From NCBI GenBank assembly GCA_025449115.1, contig JAHLKC010000001.1, positions 248,001 to 312,000 on the forward strand: 64,000 bases of DNA, in the 5' to 3' direction. Positions within the stretch are counted from its first letter, which is position 1. Each line of letters starts with the position of its first letter. The notes below the pieces were generated by a model, which was given only the letters and a program-made list of their open reading frames with translations, was not told the DNA's origin and ran no database searches. Origin of the DNA: Chytridium lagenaria. Taxonomy: Eukaryota > Chytridiomycota > Chytridiomycetes > Chytridiales > Chytridiaceae. Positions 21,758 to 34,807 of this stretch are shown in pieces. A program made the translations under genes and the position numbers.

Positions 21758-24746
21758 ATGGCTCCATCTATCTCCACAACATTGGCTACTCCACCAACAA
21801 CTCCGCCAACAACTCCTCCGTTGGATGCCCTCAAGTCTTCCTCTGCGCTGGACCAACCTGGTGGCTTTCCCGTACCCTCAAACTACGTGCTGACAGACAT
21901 TCGTGGACAAACCGAAAGCTCAAACACAAGTCAGCAGCTTTCCGAGAGGATCGTAACTGGTCTTACCTCGAGAACTGTTCCTTTCGTTCCTGATGCCAAG
22001 AATCCCAATGCGGTCACATCCAAGGATGAATTACTTCGGTCGATTCCGACTCTAGTCCTATATGATGACCGGGGCCTTGACCTGTTTGATCAGATTACTT
22101 ACCTTGACGAGTACTACCTGACGAATGCTGAGATTCAGGTGTTCAACGATTGGGGTGACGAGATTATTTCCACATGTGTTCAGGATGGTGGCATTTTGGT
22201 TGAGCCTCGGAGTCGGGTACGTGTGTCAAAGCTGCTTAATTTTTTTGTTTGAAAATGTCATGTTAATTTTTTTTAACTAATACTTTAAATAATTAACAAT
22301 GTAGGTCTATGAGGAAAACAAAATTCCTTTTGGAGGCGATTGTCCGACAAAACAAATCGGTTACCTACTACGCCTTGGATCTTTCTGAACAATCACTTGT
22401 GGAATCGCTCAAGCCGCTCGCAGCAAACTTCCCCACCATTCGTTTCGTTGGTCTTCTTGGTACATATGAGGACTCGCTCGCCTACATTAGCCGTAATGTT
22501 CCTACTCATAACGGTGACGGAAAGCGCGTTACACGAACCATTCTCTGGCTTGGCTCTTCCATCGGAAACTTGACGCGTGATGAGGCTGCGGAATTTCTTG
22601 GGAAAATTGCTGAACAGGTTATGTCTGTTGGTGATACTTTTCTCTGTGGCGTCGACCGCCGGAATGCTCCCGCGGACGTCAAGCTAGCATACGATGATCC
22701 TCAAGGCGTGACAAGGGAGTTCATTATGAACGGCCTTGACCATGTTGACAGGATTCTTGGCGGAAAGGGTATTGTGGACCGTGCCAACTTTGAGTACCTT
22801 TCTATCTACAATGACAAGCTTGGGCGCCACGAGGCCTATTACCGGACACTCAAGGCACACACTCTGGTTCTTCCTGATCCTTCTGGCGGCGCAGATGTCA
22901 CCGTTGCGTTAGAGGATGGGGAATTGATTAACATTGAGTACTCTGTCAAGTACAGCCCGCGCGAAATCTCGCGTCTTGCGGATCGCGCAAGGTTGAACCA
23001 TGGTTCAAGGTGGACTGATAGGTCTGACCGCTACGACCTGCATCTTTTTGTCAGACCACCGTTCTCTTTGGCTGCTGGATCGTATGAGTCGACAAGTTTG
23101 TTCATCTCCCCATCGAGGAGGATGAAACTGAGGGAACTAACCTTCAGGGAGTCCCCACATTGTTTGAATTTGAGCAAATCTGGAAGGCATGGTTGGTTTT
23201 AAAGTTTTCCTATATTGTCTGTTTTTGGTTTATTAATATCATATGTTTTCCTTTAGGGACACCGTAACCTGTACTATGATTGATCAAACCAACTACCTTG
23301 AGAAGCCCATCTCGCTTCGTCACCCATATATCTTTTACCTCGGCCAATACCGGCTTTCATGGATATTCAAGTGTCGAGATGTCTTGGTGAGCCCTTTACC
23401 GAGCCATGATGTACACCAGATCTTGAGCGTGGTATCGATCCTGATATGGAGGATACATCAAAATGCCACCCTCACTCCAAAGTTCCTGACACTTGGCCCA
23501 AAGCCGCCGACGTTATCGCATACCGTGACCGTGTGAGGTCAAGAGTTCGCGCACTTGTGGAACGACATGTTGGCCAGCCGTGTCCCGCAAGACTCTCTCG
23601 TGTGTTGTGGATGTGCTACGAGCATGATGCTATGCACCTTGAGGTAAGAGCTCTGTTCCCATGCATATTTTTTTTGTGTTTATTGTCCATTTTTTGATTT
23701 ACTCCACTGATCTTTTCTTTTACGCAGACCATTCTTTACATGTTGGTTCAATCTTCAAACGTGAAGGCTCCGGAAGGCTTTGTGGTCCACCGCATCTCTT
23801 CCGCACCTTATCCGCCCCCATCAAACCCCTTCCTGTTGCTTCCTTTTTCCCTTCCATTCAAGCCAATGCATCGATATCTCTTGGCCATGATGATCCCGAA
23901 GCCGATGACGCGGATGATCACGACGGCATAATTGCAACCCAAAGAGTCTTTGGCTGGGACAATGAGCGACCCTTGAGGACTGTGGGCCGTGACATCCTCT
24001 CCTTCATCTAAATCTGCCCCTCTCTCTCCTCCATCCGAGGCGGCCAAGATCCAATCTCGTCCCGTCACCGTGCTCGAGTATCACCGCTTCCTTTCCTCCC
24101 TCCGCAACCCATCGACCCATCCCTCGTTCCTGAAAGCTTTGGCCAACTTTGCACCCTTTGACCCCAACATCGGGACAACCTCGCGGCTGCATCCACCAAA
24201 GTGAAAACAGTCTACGGCTCAGTCCCCATCGCCAACGTTCCCAACTGGCCCGTCTTTGCATCTCACGTCCAGGCAAAAGCTTACGTGACTCACGTTGGCG
24301 CGTCAAGACTTCCGACGGAAAGTGAGATGGTGTACCTTCGTAGGCAACATCCTCATAGTCAGAATGAAACGGTGTCCGCACCTAATGTTGGGTTCAGGTC
24401 GTGGCATCCTGAGAATGCTGAGGAGGGTACGCTTCTTGGAAACGGATGGGAATGGACGGATTCGATCATGGAATCTCACTCTGGTTTCGAATCGAGCTCA
24501 TTATACCCTGGATACACTTCTGACTTTTTGTAAGTGTTTTCGCCCCTCCCCCTCCCCCCCTTTTTTTTCGGTCATTCATCATTGCTTTTTACTGACCCTT
24601 GTTCTTTCGGTAGTGATGAGAAGCACAACGTTGTTCTGGGTGGATCTTGGGCAACGGCTCCCCGTATTGCACACCGTGACACCTTTAGGAACTGGTACCA
24701 AAGGGGCTATCCCTTTGTCTTTGCGACATTCCGCTGCGTCTTTTAA
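21758..24746 (+). CDS. EGT1: Ergothioneine biosynthesis protein Egt1 (methyltransferase plus C-S lyase/FGE halves), frame-broken
   Basis: Fungal Egt1 trimethylates histidine to hercynine and then joins cysteine to it by oxygen-dependent sulfoxide synthesis. The N-terminal half has the EgtD-type methyltransferase: DDRGLDLFDQITYLDEYYLT, MRKTKFLLEAIVRQNKSVTY, YALDLSEQSL, GTYEDSLAYI, ILWLGSSIGNLTRDEAAEFL and FLCGVDRRNAP. The C-terminal half shows a DinB-like region (WDTVTCTMIDQTNYLEKPIS, ERGIDPDMED) and the FGE-sulfatase fold (SISLGHDDPE, FGWDNERPLRTV, GNGWEWTDSIMESHSGFESS, YPGYTSDF, KHNVVLGGSWATAPRIAHRD TF, NWYQRGYPFVFATFRCVF). All blocks are present and in order, but about seven frame corrections are needed. 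These include CC at 22205-22206 and sites near 23095, 23345, 23407 (TGA), 23800, 24000 and 24180. It is either a very recent pseudogene or error-affected sequence. Confidence 0.85.
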
Positions 24747-25729
24747 AGGCGGCAAAAAGGTCTTTTGTTTCTGCACACACTGCTAAACAATGCTCTCATG
24801 CGTTCCTTTCTTTATTAAATCTTGTTTTCCTCTCTTCAATTCTCTGTGTGAATCAACCTTTCCTCTCCACCTTTAGCCGAATATCTTGTTCCTTTTTTTT
24901 TTTTTTTGGATTTGATTGCGTTATTGTTGATTGTTTTTGTGTGTATGTTGTGTGTTTACTTTGTTAAAGGTTTCATCTCCCTCATCTTCCTCTGTTTATT
25001 CTCCGCTTCGTGTTTGTCGAGTTTCGTCCTGCACCTTCTTTTCCCCCCCCTTCTCTTTTGGTTTCCCTTGTTCTTCTTTTCAAACAATAATAATTGTTGC
25101 CTCCAAATTGGCACGTTTTTAAACCTGGCGTCTCATGGTTTTAAAACGGTATACACGCGAAGAAATGCAAATTCTTTCACAACAAAATACGTCTTCAAAC
25201 GGAAGATGTACACATGCTAAAACGGCGATTAGATCTAAAGGAGATAAAGGGGTATTGTAGAGGATTTTCATACCGAAAAAAACAGATTTATCAACTGTAG
25301 AGGAGCATGTCCCAAACAATAAATACTTTTAACACTGCAGAATAAAATACATTCTCAAATATATGTTTTATTTGTAATTTAAACATTGTTCACAAAGGCT
25401 CCTTTTACTTTGTCACAGCGCAAATGAATAGTATCAGGAACCGCGAAAAAAGAGTTATGGAAATAAGGGGAAAAAGACTGCCGCCCATGACTCAAAATAA
25501 GGGGGGGGGGGGGGGGGGGAGGGAATGGGAAACAGAGTTTAGTTTTCAGGGTGGAGAAGATGATTCTAAAAATTGCATAGTAACCTCAACCGCAAAAAAA
25601 AAATATCATAAAAGCGACACATATTTTCAACAAAAAAAAAAACAAACTAAAAAACAAGAAGAGAACGAGTCACAGAAATTAAGTAACAAAAAGGGGAGAG
25701 AAAAAAGAATCGATCCCAAGATTACAGAA
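24747..25729. other. Intergenic, simple-sequence rich
   Basis: No gene seen. It contains a T-rich 3' UTR-like stretch after egt1 (T run 24892-24907), CT-rich sequence, a G run of about 19 at 25501-25519, and A-rich runs at 25596-25650. It lies between the convergent 3' ends of egt1 and the arrestin/SH3 gene. Confidence 0.6.
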
Positions 25730-28700
25730 TCACTTTGTCCCTCCAGTCATAAACGATCCAGACCGTTTCGGTGGTGTCAAAGATGGCCCCGCATCCCTAC
25801 TACTTCTCCCGCCCACTACAAAGGACGTACTCCTCACAGGTCTCACAGGCGACTCTGACGACGACATAATCCCGACACTCGCGCTTCGTTGAGTCGTCAC
25901 ACCTCCAGGTGTGAACGCCGCAGCATGAGGAGTAGGAATGGGGCGATTAAGGGAGAGCGCTGTGACGGCGGCGGGTTGAGGTGGGTTCATTATAGAGGGG
26001 GGAAGGGAACGACGTTTTGTGCTGGCGCGAGAGACGACGACGGAATTGGGGGGAATTGGGGGGGGAAGGGATTGAGTTGGGGTTAGGGTTGGCAACGGAC
26101 CGTGGGGGCTGGGAAGTTGCTGGGGGGGCCAAAGAGAGCGGCCTGGTGGAAGAGACCTTCGACTTGACGGCTAAGGTTGATACCATACGCGAATCTATAG
26201 TAAAAACAGAAAATGCTCAGTTTCAACCCCAGGCAGCGATACACTGTGATACCGGAACCCGAAAACTCACCCATCCACCCAAGCGCTTCTTACAAAAACA
26301 ATATCCCCGATTTCGACATTAATCTCTCCGTCAGTAGCAGGCTCATATCTCCCAACAGCTACTTCCTGCACATTACAAAGTTCCCATATCATCTCTGGTT
26401 CCTCCTCCTGCTCCGGTATCGCCGTAAAAGCAGGTGGCCCATTAGACCCTCCTTCCTGTGGAGGTGAATCGTACACAGCAGGTGAATCCTGATGTGCAGA
26501 AGGTACATTATTGACGTCCGTAGCAGTATCCCGAGGAAGAGTTGTGTACGCGGCTGGTGCTTTCATCGGCATGTCACGTGGGAGCGTCGTGTAGACAGCC
26601 GGTGCTTCGTCGACATGTGAAGTCCTTGGAAGAGACGTGTATGGAGCTGGCGCTTCATCCGCTTGTGAAGCCCTGGGAAGAGTCGTGTACGGAGCAGGCG
26701 CCTCGTCAGCATGCGCATTCCGAGGAAGAGTCGTGTAGGCTGCAAGTTCATTATGCGCTGGTGGAGGTGCCTCCAAAACATCCTCCCGCACCGATTCCAA
26801 CTCATGTGGTGTATAGGGAGCTGGCGCTGGCTCGTCTTCTACCTCGAAGAATTCGGAAAAGGGAGGCGGGGGCTCGCTGAGCATGACAGTTTCGACTCTC
26901 ATGAGACGGGTGAAATGTTCAGTTGAGGCAGAGTCTTCGGGTGCGCCATCGTAGCTTGGGGCGCCGGAAGCTTGTGGAGGGTTAGAGGGAGCAAGGGTTG
27001 GGGAAGCGGGACGAGAGACGGTAGGCATGGGCACGGAAGGAGCGGTGGCTGGAGGGAAAAGGTATGAAGTATTCGAAACCGCGGTGGCCGAAGAGGAGGA
27101 TGATGAGGATGTGTCTGTGCGTTCAACTTGGCCCGGTAAAGGGCCCTTCATTAAAGAATGTGTTCTCCTAGCCTCATTTGGAAGGTAAGCTGGCAGAGAG
27201 GAGATGGGCGTAGCTGGAACTGGAGCTGCAGCGGCGGCCGCAATAGCGGAGGTGACTGCGGTAGAAACTGCGGTTCTGCTAGAAGCGGTCCTGGGGGGAG
27301 AGATGAGGGATCAAGAACACCACCGATGGCAGCAGCACTGAAGGTAGTGGGTGCAGCGGCTGGAGAAGCAGGAGGTGTGTTAGCAAGGGAAGCACCTCTA
27401 GGGGTGACATAGGAGTACGTTGGAAGACCCAGCTGCTCCTGAGGTACAGCCATAAATGCCTCTTCTTCTTGAATTTCTGGGTCGATGAAAAGCTCGTAAG
27501 TAGGTAGCGCTCCGGCCGCCTCCGAGTTTTCTAAAATATGGGCAGTAATGTCAGAGGAGGTCATAGGAATGGGCGGGCCAAAGTCGTGAGAAGGTGGTCC
27601 AAAGTCATGGGTAGGCGGTGGAGGTAAGTCCATGTCGGTAGTGAATGCTGGCGGCACAGCACTGGAATGCGAAGTCCCCCTTTCCAGGCCAGGAGCATTT
27701 GACACCAAAGGACTTGTGGCCGACCTCGCCATCGGATATCCAGCAGAGGACGGGGTAGAGCCCGACGAGCCAACGGAAGCGTGGGATGCAACAGTGGGGG
27801 ATGAGTAGAGCGGAGTTGGTGGCATAGTGTTGGCCACAGATACTGCGGCACTGGCTCCAGATGCCATTGACGATACCGAGCCTCTTCTGGGAGTCCATAA
27901 GATGAAGGTGCGATGCTGCCTGCTCGCGGGGTAGTGGGAGAAGAAATAGATCCAGCACTCGAAGAAGAACCGCTCATAACGCTCAAACGACCCATCCTGG
28001 TGCCTGATGAAGAGACTCCATGCTTAGCCTTAATAATAGCGCCAGAACCAGTATGGACGACGTTATTGAACGGAATGCGCGCCAAGATGCCGTCCAACAT
28101 CAGGTTCACCTGTCTTCCAAGCTTGTACTCCACTTTAATTCTAACTTCATGGGTGATGCAAGCAGAACCACCGTAAGCCTTCAACAGAGGATGGACATTG
28201 GGAGCAACGGCTCTGTGATCACAATCCGGTGCGGCTTCGGTTTGCGGAATGGCGAACTTTTGGGTCACTTCGTCTGTTGCTGTAGGGAACGCGTCCTGAA
28301 GCTTTAACACTTTTGCCATGGTGTGTTCACGAGAGACGGGAGATCTCCCTGGTTCCCTAAGGACGCGATAAAGATGTTATGTTAGAAAAGTGGAAGCCAA
28401 TACCCTCGCAGAGACAGAAGAATTAAAGATATAAAAAAAAGAGAACGGCGAAAACTCACTCAAAAGTGTACACTTCAACCCAAGTACATTGAACTGATTT
28501 AAGTTGCAGTAGATGGTTTCCCAGGTTGTTAAGAATAATGGTTATAGAGGCAGTAGGGTCACCAATGTGAACAATGTTGGGCACAAATAGTTGGTACTTG
28601 ACTCGACCTAAACGCAAAATTGAAGATATCAATACACGCGCTTATTTGTTGGTAATCAACTTATAATTACTGACCATCTAGCATAGGTCCCTCTAGAAGA

Positions 28701-29423
28701 ATCCTTTTTGGGTCTGACCATACCGTTCCACGACGCAAAAGGATGTCTTTCCGTCCATAAGCTTGCTGGTTACCCACTTTTAATACTGCATATAGGACAT
28801 AGGTAATATCTCTCTTGATGTCGGAAACGGTGGGATCGGTGACAGTTGGGGAACGTTGGAATCGACGTCAACAGTGAAGTTGAATTCATTTCTGTTTGAT
28901 GAAATAAATTTTGGGATTAAGTGAGACACTAGACAAATGAGCCTTCAGGCTTGGTGTGAAAAAAAGTAAATATAAAAGGAATGTGAGAACCCGCTTCTTT
29001 AAGTAACCTGTAGATGAAGACATCAAACAGACAAAGGCGGCCTCAAATGAGGTATGGGAAGAAATACTCTGGCAACAGGCCAAACGAAAGAAAGACTTAC
29101 GCTCCAGCCTTGATGTCATTCCCGGTCCAGATTTGCTTTACACTTTTAAAGATGGGTTTTCTATGAATAGAGGCAGCAGCGGTGGATGATTGCGGATCAA
29201 ACTTGGTTGTCTTCTCCGGAAGGCCTCCTTGACCCACAAAGAGGATGGTAATCAGTGTAGCATTCGCAACGGCAGTCTCAGAGTTGATACGGACAGATGC
29301 TGTGAAAGCAGTATCCTCATGAGCAATGACGACAAATCCATTTGGATCAGGGTTTTTTGGTGTGGGAGCGGGGACGATAACGTCCACCTCACAGTTGAGT
29401 GGCTTGGCGGATCGTGCGAACAT
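25730..29423 (-). CDS. Arrestin-domain protein with Pro-rich linker and C-terminal SH3 domain
   Basis: Probably a fungal alpha-arrestin-like adaptor that links membrane proteins to ubiquitin or trafficking machinery. The arrestin N-domain starts MFARSAKPLNCEVDVIVPAP and includes ITILFVGQGGLPEKTTKF and KQIWTGNDIKAG-NEFNFTVD. The next exons read DIKRDITYVLYAVLKVGNQQ AYGRKDILLRRGTVW, and RVKYQLFVPNIVHIGDPTAS ITIILNNLGN. The C-domain continues CITHEVRIKVEYKLGRQVNL MLDGILARIPFNNVVH. A long Ser/Pro/Thr linker carries four near-repeats of the type EAPAPYTTLPR (about 26560-26760). The SH3 domain is VAVGRYEPATDGEINVEIGD IVFVRSAWVDG, intron, FAYGINLSRQVEGLFHQ. Frame fixes are needed at G7 26122-26128, G6 27293-27298 and GGG 27889-27891, and near 28845. 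A basic Ser/Pro tail follows SH3. Confidence 0.8.
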
Positions 29424-30984
29424 GATGGTCTCGTCTTAAAAAGGTCCCCTCAACAAGCTGTCAGTTGTGTAGAATCCAGACACCAGCTTCACAGCCGGTT
29501 AATCGCAGTTTCGAAGACGGTTCAAGCTCAAGATGCAGCAAGTGATCCGATTGAGTGTTCCCGTTTTTGAATGAGGTTGTGAAGAAGCAAAATTATGTCT
29601 TTTGTGTGTGGCTTGCCTCTAATATGAAGATGATGGCTTCAACTTTGGAATCACTTGTTATTGGTGATTGGATGTGATGATGGTGATGGTAATGATGCGG
29701 ATGCTGATGGTGATGATGACGATGTCGATGTCGAGAGAAAGCAATGGATGAGGTGTAGTGATGATGGGGACGCAAGGTGGATTAGAAAAAGAAAGCAAGT
29801 AAGGGGAAAATGTGATGTTTGTGAACACAAGAAAACAAATCCTTCCCTTTCTCAGTGAATACAATATTACGTGAACGATACAGAACGATGGATCCACAGA
29901 GGAAGGAATGATTTATTCATATTATTACTCAAAAAAGAGCGTAAGACCTGGTGGATTCAGTACGTGGTAAAGAAAGGTGTGGGGAGTTTGTTAGTTCTGT
30001 ATTTTTCTCAAACATTACAATAGGATACAAGGATGTCGTCATCATGGTCGGCTCAGGAGCTTCATTCTTTTCGAACCCTAATGTTTCCAAGAACATCAGA
30101 GGGAAGGAAAAGGGGCCGATGAAGAAACTGCTGAGAGCAATGGTGCGAAAGAAGGGGTGGGTGAAGAAGGTCTTGATGCAAAAGGAGCCCTATACTTCAT
30201 CCGTCTGCCCTTGCGAATTGAAGTTGTAAGTAGAATCATTTATTATTATAATTGCTGCTCTGTACCAACCGACTCCAAATTATAACAGAGGGAAACCTGG
30301 AAAAGGTTCGAGGTCAAGGAGGACCACAAGGCTCCCCTATCCACTCTGTGTTGAGCTGCAAAAAGCTGCTTCACATTATGGAATCGGGATGTTCTTGGTG
30401 CCCTCAACATTATGCGATGTTGCATTATGGTCGCAATGGGCCATGATTACCCCTTGCATAAGGGCCTTCCCATGCACCGGAAAGACGACGAACCCTTAAT
30501 CGCGTAGAGTGTCGCCCTCACCAGATGATGGGCGAGAAAGCTTTCGCGGGCCATGTAAATGGCATAATATATTATGCGAGTAGACGTTTTAAATACGAGA
30601 ATGTAAAGAACAGAAAAGTGTTTTCGCGCACGCTCAAAACGCTTGACAAAAAAAGGAGTCTTGAGCTTGCCTACGATGACCAAGGAAAGACGTCGTGATG
30701 TCTTCATTATCTCTTTTGTTTAGTATTCTCTCTTGCAACAGCTGAATTAGAGTTTTCGAATTATTGTTTAGAGGATGACGGCGCCGTCAATACTGTTGCG
30801 ATGACTAAAAAATATGCATGGTACGGCTGATAACGACTCCACACAGAGAAAGAGGCCATGAGCACATCAATACAAAAATAGTGTCACTGTTTTAATGAGG
30901 AGTTGGTAGTTTATTGTTTTTTCCAGTGTTTGTTTTTTTCCCAGTTCAAAAAACTGTGGGGGCTGAGGGAGAATCTATCTGGAG
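29424..30984. other. Intergenic between divergent arrestin genes
   Basis: About 1.5 kb separates the two divergent arrestin-type starts. It holds a GATGATGGTGATG simple repeat (29670-29745) and short open frames with no coding character. None of these frames matches a family or shows a convincing start and intron context. No tRNA was seen. Confidence 0.5.
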
Positions 30985-33900
30985 ATGCCTACGCTAGATA
31001 TCATCCAGCTCGATGGGAGGGATTCTTTCGTAACAGGAGTCCCTGGGTTGGATTCGGTGGTCGTGGAGGGTAAAGTGGCCGTATTTCACAAAAACCCAAA
31101 GTTAGTAAAGACTATACATCGACTAGAGATCAGGTTTTGTGGAGTCACCACTACCAAAGTCCGGCCAAAGTCTTTGTTTGGGACAAGAGGCAAAAAGTTT
31201 AAAGGAAGATGGAACCATGTGGCTATCCCACCAGCAGTCTTTGTTGGAGCTGGTGCCCCTTCACTTGATCCTCTCTTTCTCAAGCCTGGCGAAGGTACGC
31301 TTCACTATAGCCTACCGTCTTTCTCCCGTCATCTCTATTCCTTCGTCTTAATCTTTTTCATGCACTTTAAAGCTGATCATATTCCCCACTACTGTAGTCA
31401 TTCTCTTTCCGTTCTCATTCCGCATCGGAAAGCATCAGGCTGCCATGGATATGCCACCTTCCATCATCCTCCCACAAGTCGGTGACCTCCGCAGTCGAGG
31501 AGAAACTCGATACTGGCTAGAGGCTCGTATGGGCTGGATGAGGAAGAATAATTTTAAGGCTTCACGGAGGGTTGGTGTGGAGGTCTGGATGGATGTGTTA
31601 TCGCCTTCAACTCTTTCCAACATGCTGGCCAATCGTCCCCACCCGACCCGTGCCACCCATGGTACTGAATCAATGGACAGGAGGAGAAGTCAAGATTCTA
31701 CGTCTACTACTGGCTCAACCCATCGCTCATCGATGACGGGTTTAGAGCGTTTGAGAAAACCATCCTTTGAAGATTTGGGGGTTCAGAGGCGCCCCTTAAG
31801 CAGTTCTTCTACCTCGGATCCTTGGAATTCGTCAGAGGAGGCCCTGATTAGAAGGAAGGCGGAAACCGCACCCAAATTGGCGGACGCAGCAGAAGGGATT
31901 TTCGACAGGAAAGAGTCCACATCTTTAGACCTTGCCTCAACAAAGTCACTCCCGGGGACGTTGGACATTGTCCGGCTCCCCCTTCTACTCCGCCTACCGT
32001 CCCAGCTCCAAACACGCCGCCTTCTCTTTCGGAAGTTAGTCTCGCAAGAAGCGTAAGGCGAAGAAACCCTTTCGAATCTGATGATTTGGCTTTGGGTTTA
32101 ATTGACGTTCGGAGGCCACCTTTGGAATGGAAGACAGAAGCCTTTAGTGTTTCCATCGATCGTTTTGTCTTCTCAGGAGGAGATAACATACGCGTGTCAT
32201 TCTGCTTCAACAATAGCAGCTTGGCACGGAACCCCGAGGGTCAGCAGGGGAATCACCCGATAAATTCATTGTCTACGTCATCTTGTCACGAAGGAAAGGA
32301 ACTTGATACGCCACCTACTCTTCCTCCGCGGCCTTCTGTGCTTTCTCCGCCTTCGCCTGTCTTGAAGACGAAAACCCCGTTAAGCAAAGCTCTCAACTTT
32401 TTCACACCAAAGCTGGGTCGCAAGAGCCGGTCTCAAGGAACTATAGAGCCACGTGAAAGTGCGACCTTGGACCGAAAAGAGTCCTACTCAACGGAAACTG
32501 TTGGCAGGCCATCCCTTCCCATCTCCACTCAACCCCTTTTACCCCCTCGTCAAGGGATTCCGTCAACCATGAATCCATTTCAGATCAAGGGAGAAGTTCC
32601 GCCACCAAAAAGGATAACTGTGGAGTTATCCATTGAGGAACGCGTTGTTGTGAGGGCACCCTGTGACCGTGATCACCATGACGCTGTACTGACATCTAAC
32701 CCTGCTTTTCACGAATCAGCGGTGGGGTTAGGGATGCTTGAAGAGGGGCGGAGCTCATCTGAATCCGATTTCGGCTCCCGTGATGATCTTGGCAACAGGG
32801 GTGACGCGTTCTTTGAGCGGCTGGCGGAAGGGCCACTGTATATATCGGAAGACAAGGCGATCGGTTCGTCTTCGTCAGGTTATGGAGAGCCTGGGGGTGG
32901 AAAAGTTGTTGGAAGAAGAAAATTGGTGCGTGTTCCCACACCGCCGCATTTGGTGGGAGTGCAGACCAAGACTTCTATTCGAGGAAGAACTAGGCTGTTG
33001 AAGGCTGGGGGTGACACTGAGCGATGGGTAAAATCATTGGAAACAAGAAAGGAGGTGGCGACGTGGAAGTGGACTGAAGAGGCAGAAGGTGACTTTTCCA
33101 CTGAGCGAGCGGTGAGTCTCTCTTGTCGTTTAAATTATTTTTTTTTCTTTACTGAAGGATTTTTTTTATAGTGCACAATCATAGTCCCTCCAGTCTTTTC
33201 AGCTCCAGACGTGACATCGCCTCCAGAGGGTCTCATTCATCCTTACTCAGATGATGATAAAGACTCGATTTCTAACGCTGAGACGACCACCACTATCATC
33301 CCCTCCCCTGACTATAAGCGCAAAGTCCGTCAAGGACGCCCGAAAGACCAAGTCATCAACAATAGCATTTCTCAGAAACTTTGATTATTAGTAAATCGCA
33401 ATCATCCATGCGAAGAGAGGCCGGGATGGCGTCAGGGTCGGTCCCGGGATCGTCTGCATCGTCAGTGTATGAGAAGGAGGATGACGCAAGAAGTGATTTT
33501 GGCACTTTCTCGAGACGAAGATGGAAGTCCGGGCCGGAACTGAGGGGCTCCGAGGGGTCGTTGCATGGACAGACGCGACCTGCCGGCGTTCTTGGGTTTT
33601 TAAATAAGGGCCGTAGTACTCCTTCAATAAGAGGTGGAAGAAGACTTCAATCGCAATTCAATACAGGATAGACCGTCGACGTCATTATCTCGATACAAGA
33701 AAGACCATTCTCTCGCAGACACGTCAATTGTTGAAGGTCTTCGTCCTACAAGTCAGCATTCAATCATATCTGTTGAACATCGTTTTGTTCTTCGTCTCGA
33801 GGGATACGTGGATCCGGCTTTTGGGAAGTTGTCCGCAGCTACACTCATTGCTCCCATCGTTGTGTGCCCCTTGGACCTTGCCACATGCCGGCACCTCGCT

Positions 33901-34574
33901 AAAGATTTCCGCTTTTCTCCGGATGACGCCGTCTTCCTGGCCTCTCATCCCGCGCACAAGTCAAAGGCACCGTCCCGCGATCATTTAGCGACAGGAGCAA
34001 CTTCCGGTCCTTCTTCTTCTCCTCCTCCGCCTCACATTTGGTCTCCATCGTCCGGGATTAATGTTGCGCCGTTGGATAAGACTTCGCGACCCAATAGTCC
34101 TCCACCTCCACCCCCTGTCGCCTTATCGCAATCCTCGTCCAGATCCACGAAGTCAAATCAATCTGATTCTGTCTATCAAACTCCAATGTTAGTGCCTTTT
34201 GTGCCTGAAAAGGACTCGGATTTAGTGATGTAGACTATAAACACCAACAAGCATGCCGTCTGTTCCGGTGAGACGGTCGAGTTCGGGGGCGCTGATTGGC
34301 AACCTGCTACTTTTAGCCGCTCCAGCTCACCATTGTCTCGAAATGGGGACTGGGAGCTGAGCGTATATCAGATAGGAAGCCCCGGAGGCCGACGTCGTTC
34401 TCTAACGGATTTTTGGAGCACACAGCGGCACCTGCTGCTGAAGGTGGTCAGCGTGAAGGTCCGCGATTTCCGCAGCCTTTTAAAGAGGGAATGCAGGGGA
34501 TAGGTGGAAATGGGGAAGGTGGTGGGCCTGACAAAGCGCTGAAACGGCTGAGCGAGGAAGACTTGGTTTTTTAA
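30985..34574 (+). CDS. Large arrestin-related trafficking adaptor (arrestin N and C halves split by a disordered insert)
   Basis: The N-domain is MPTLDIIQLDGRDSFVTGVP, VVVEGKVAVFHKNPKLVKTI HRLEIRFCGVTTTKV, then after an intron the arrestin signature FPFSFRIGKHQAAMDMPPSI and RYWLEARMGWMRKNNFKASR RVGVEVWMD. A disordered Ser-rich segment follows. Then comes LGLIDVRRPPLEWKTEAFSV SIDRFVFSGGDNIRVSF, another disordered region, ITVELSIEERVVVRAPCDRD, and the C-domain ISVEHRFVLRLEGYVDPAFG KLSAATLIAPIVVCPLD. The tail is proline-rich (SPPPPPPVALSQSSS) and ends LKRLSEEDLVF, stop 34572-34574. Frame breaks lie near 33380, 33640 and 34230. It resembles the fungal Bul/Ldb19 class of ubiquitin-ligase adaptors by architecture only; no PPxY motif was confirmed. 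It is head-to-head with the SH3 arrestin gene. Confidence 0.75.
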
Positions 34575-34807
34575 CTGCCATTGACGCTTGAGCGTGCTAT
34601 TTATCATTGTTCATTATGTATATTTTTATTACTTTTTTTCGCCTTTGCTGTTTCTGCATGTAAAATCCCATTCTTTTATTGTGAAGATTGCTGTATTTAT
34701 GGCTGCCTTGATGGTTTTTTTCGTTGTGTTTACGTTTTGAAAGGAGAAGGGAGGTTTTTTGTGAAAACAATGCCCCAGGTAGTAAACTGTCCATATTCTT
34801 GCAAAAG

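Noticed and set aside
25501..25519. G run as a telomere-like or quadruplex element
   Set aside because: A bare homopolymer without repeat units; its length is also unreliable in such sequence.
29951..30229. Plus-strand open frame of 92 codons between the arrestin genes
   Set aside because: No domain, no compatible introns, and basic low-complexity composition; it looks like chance.
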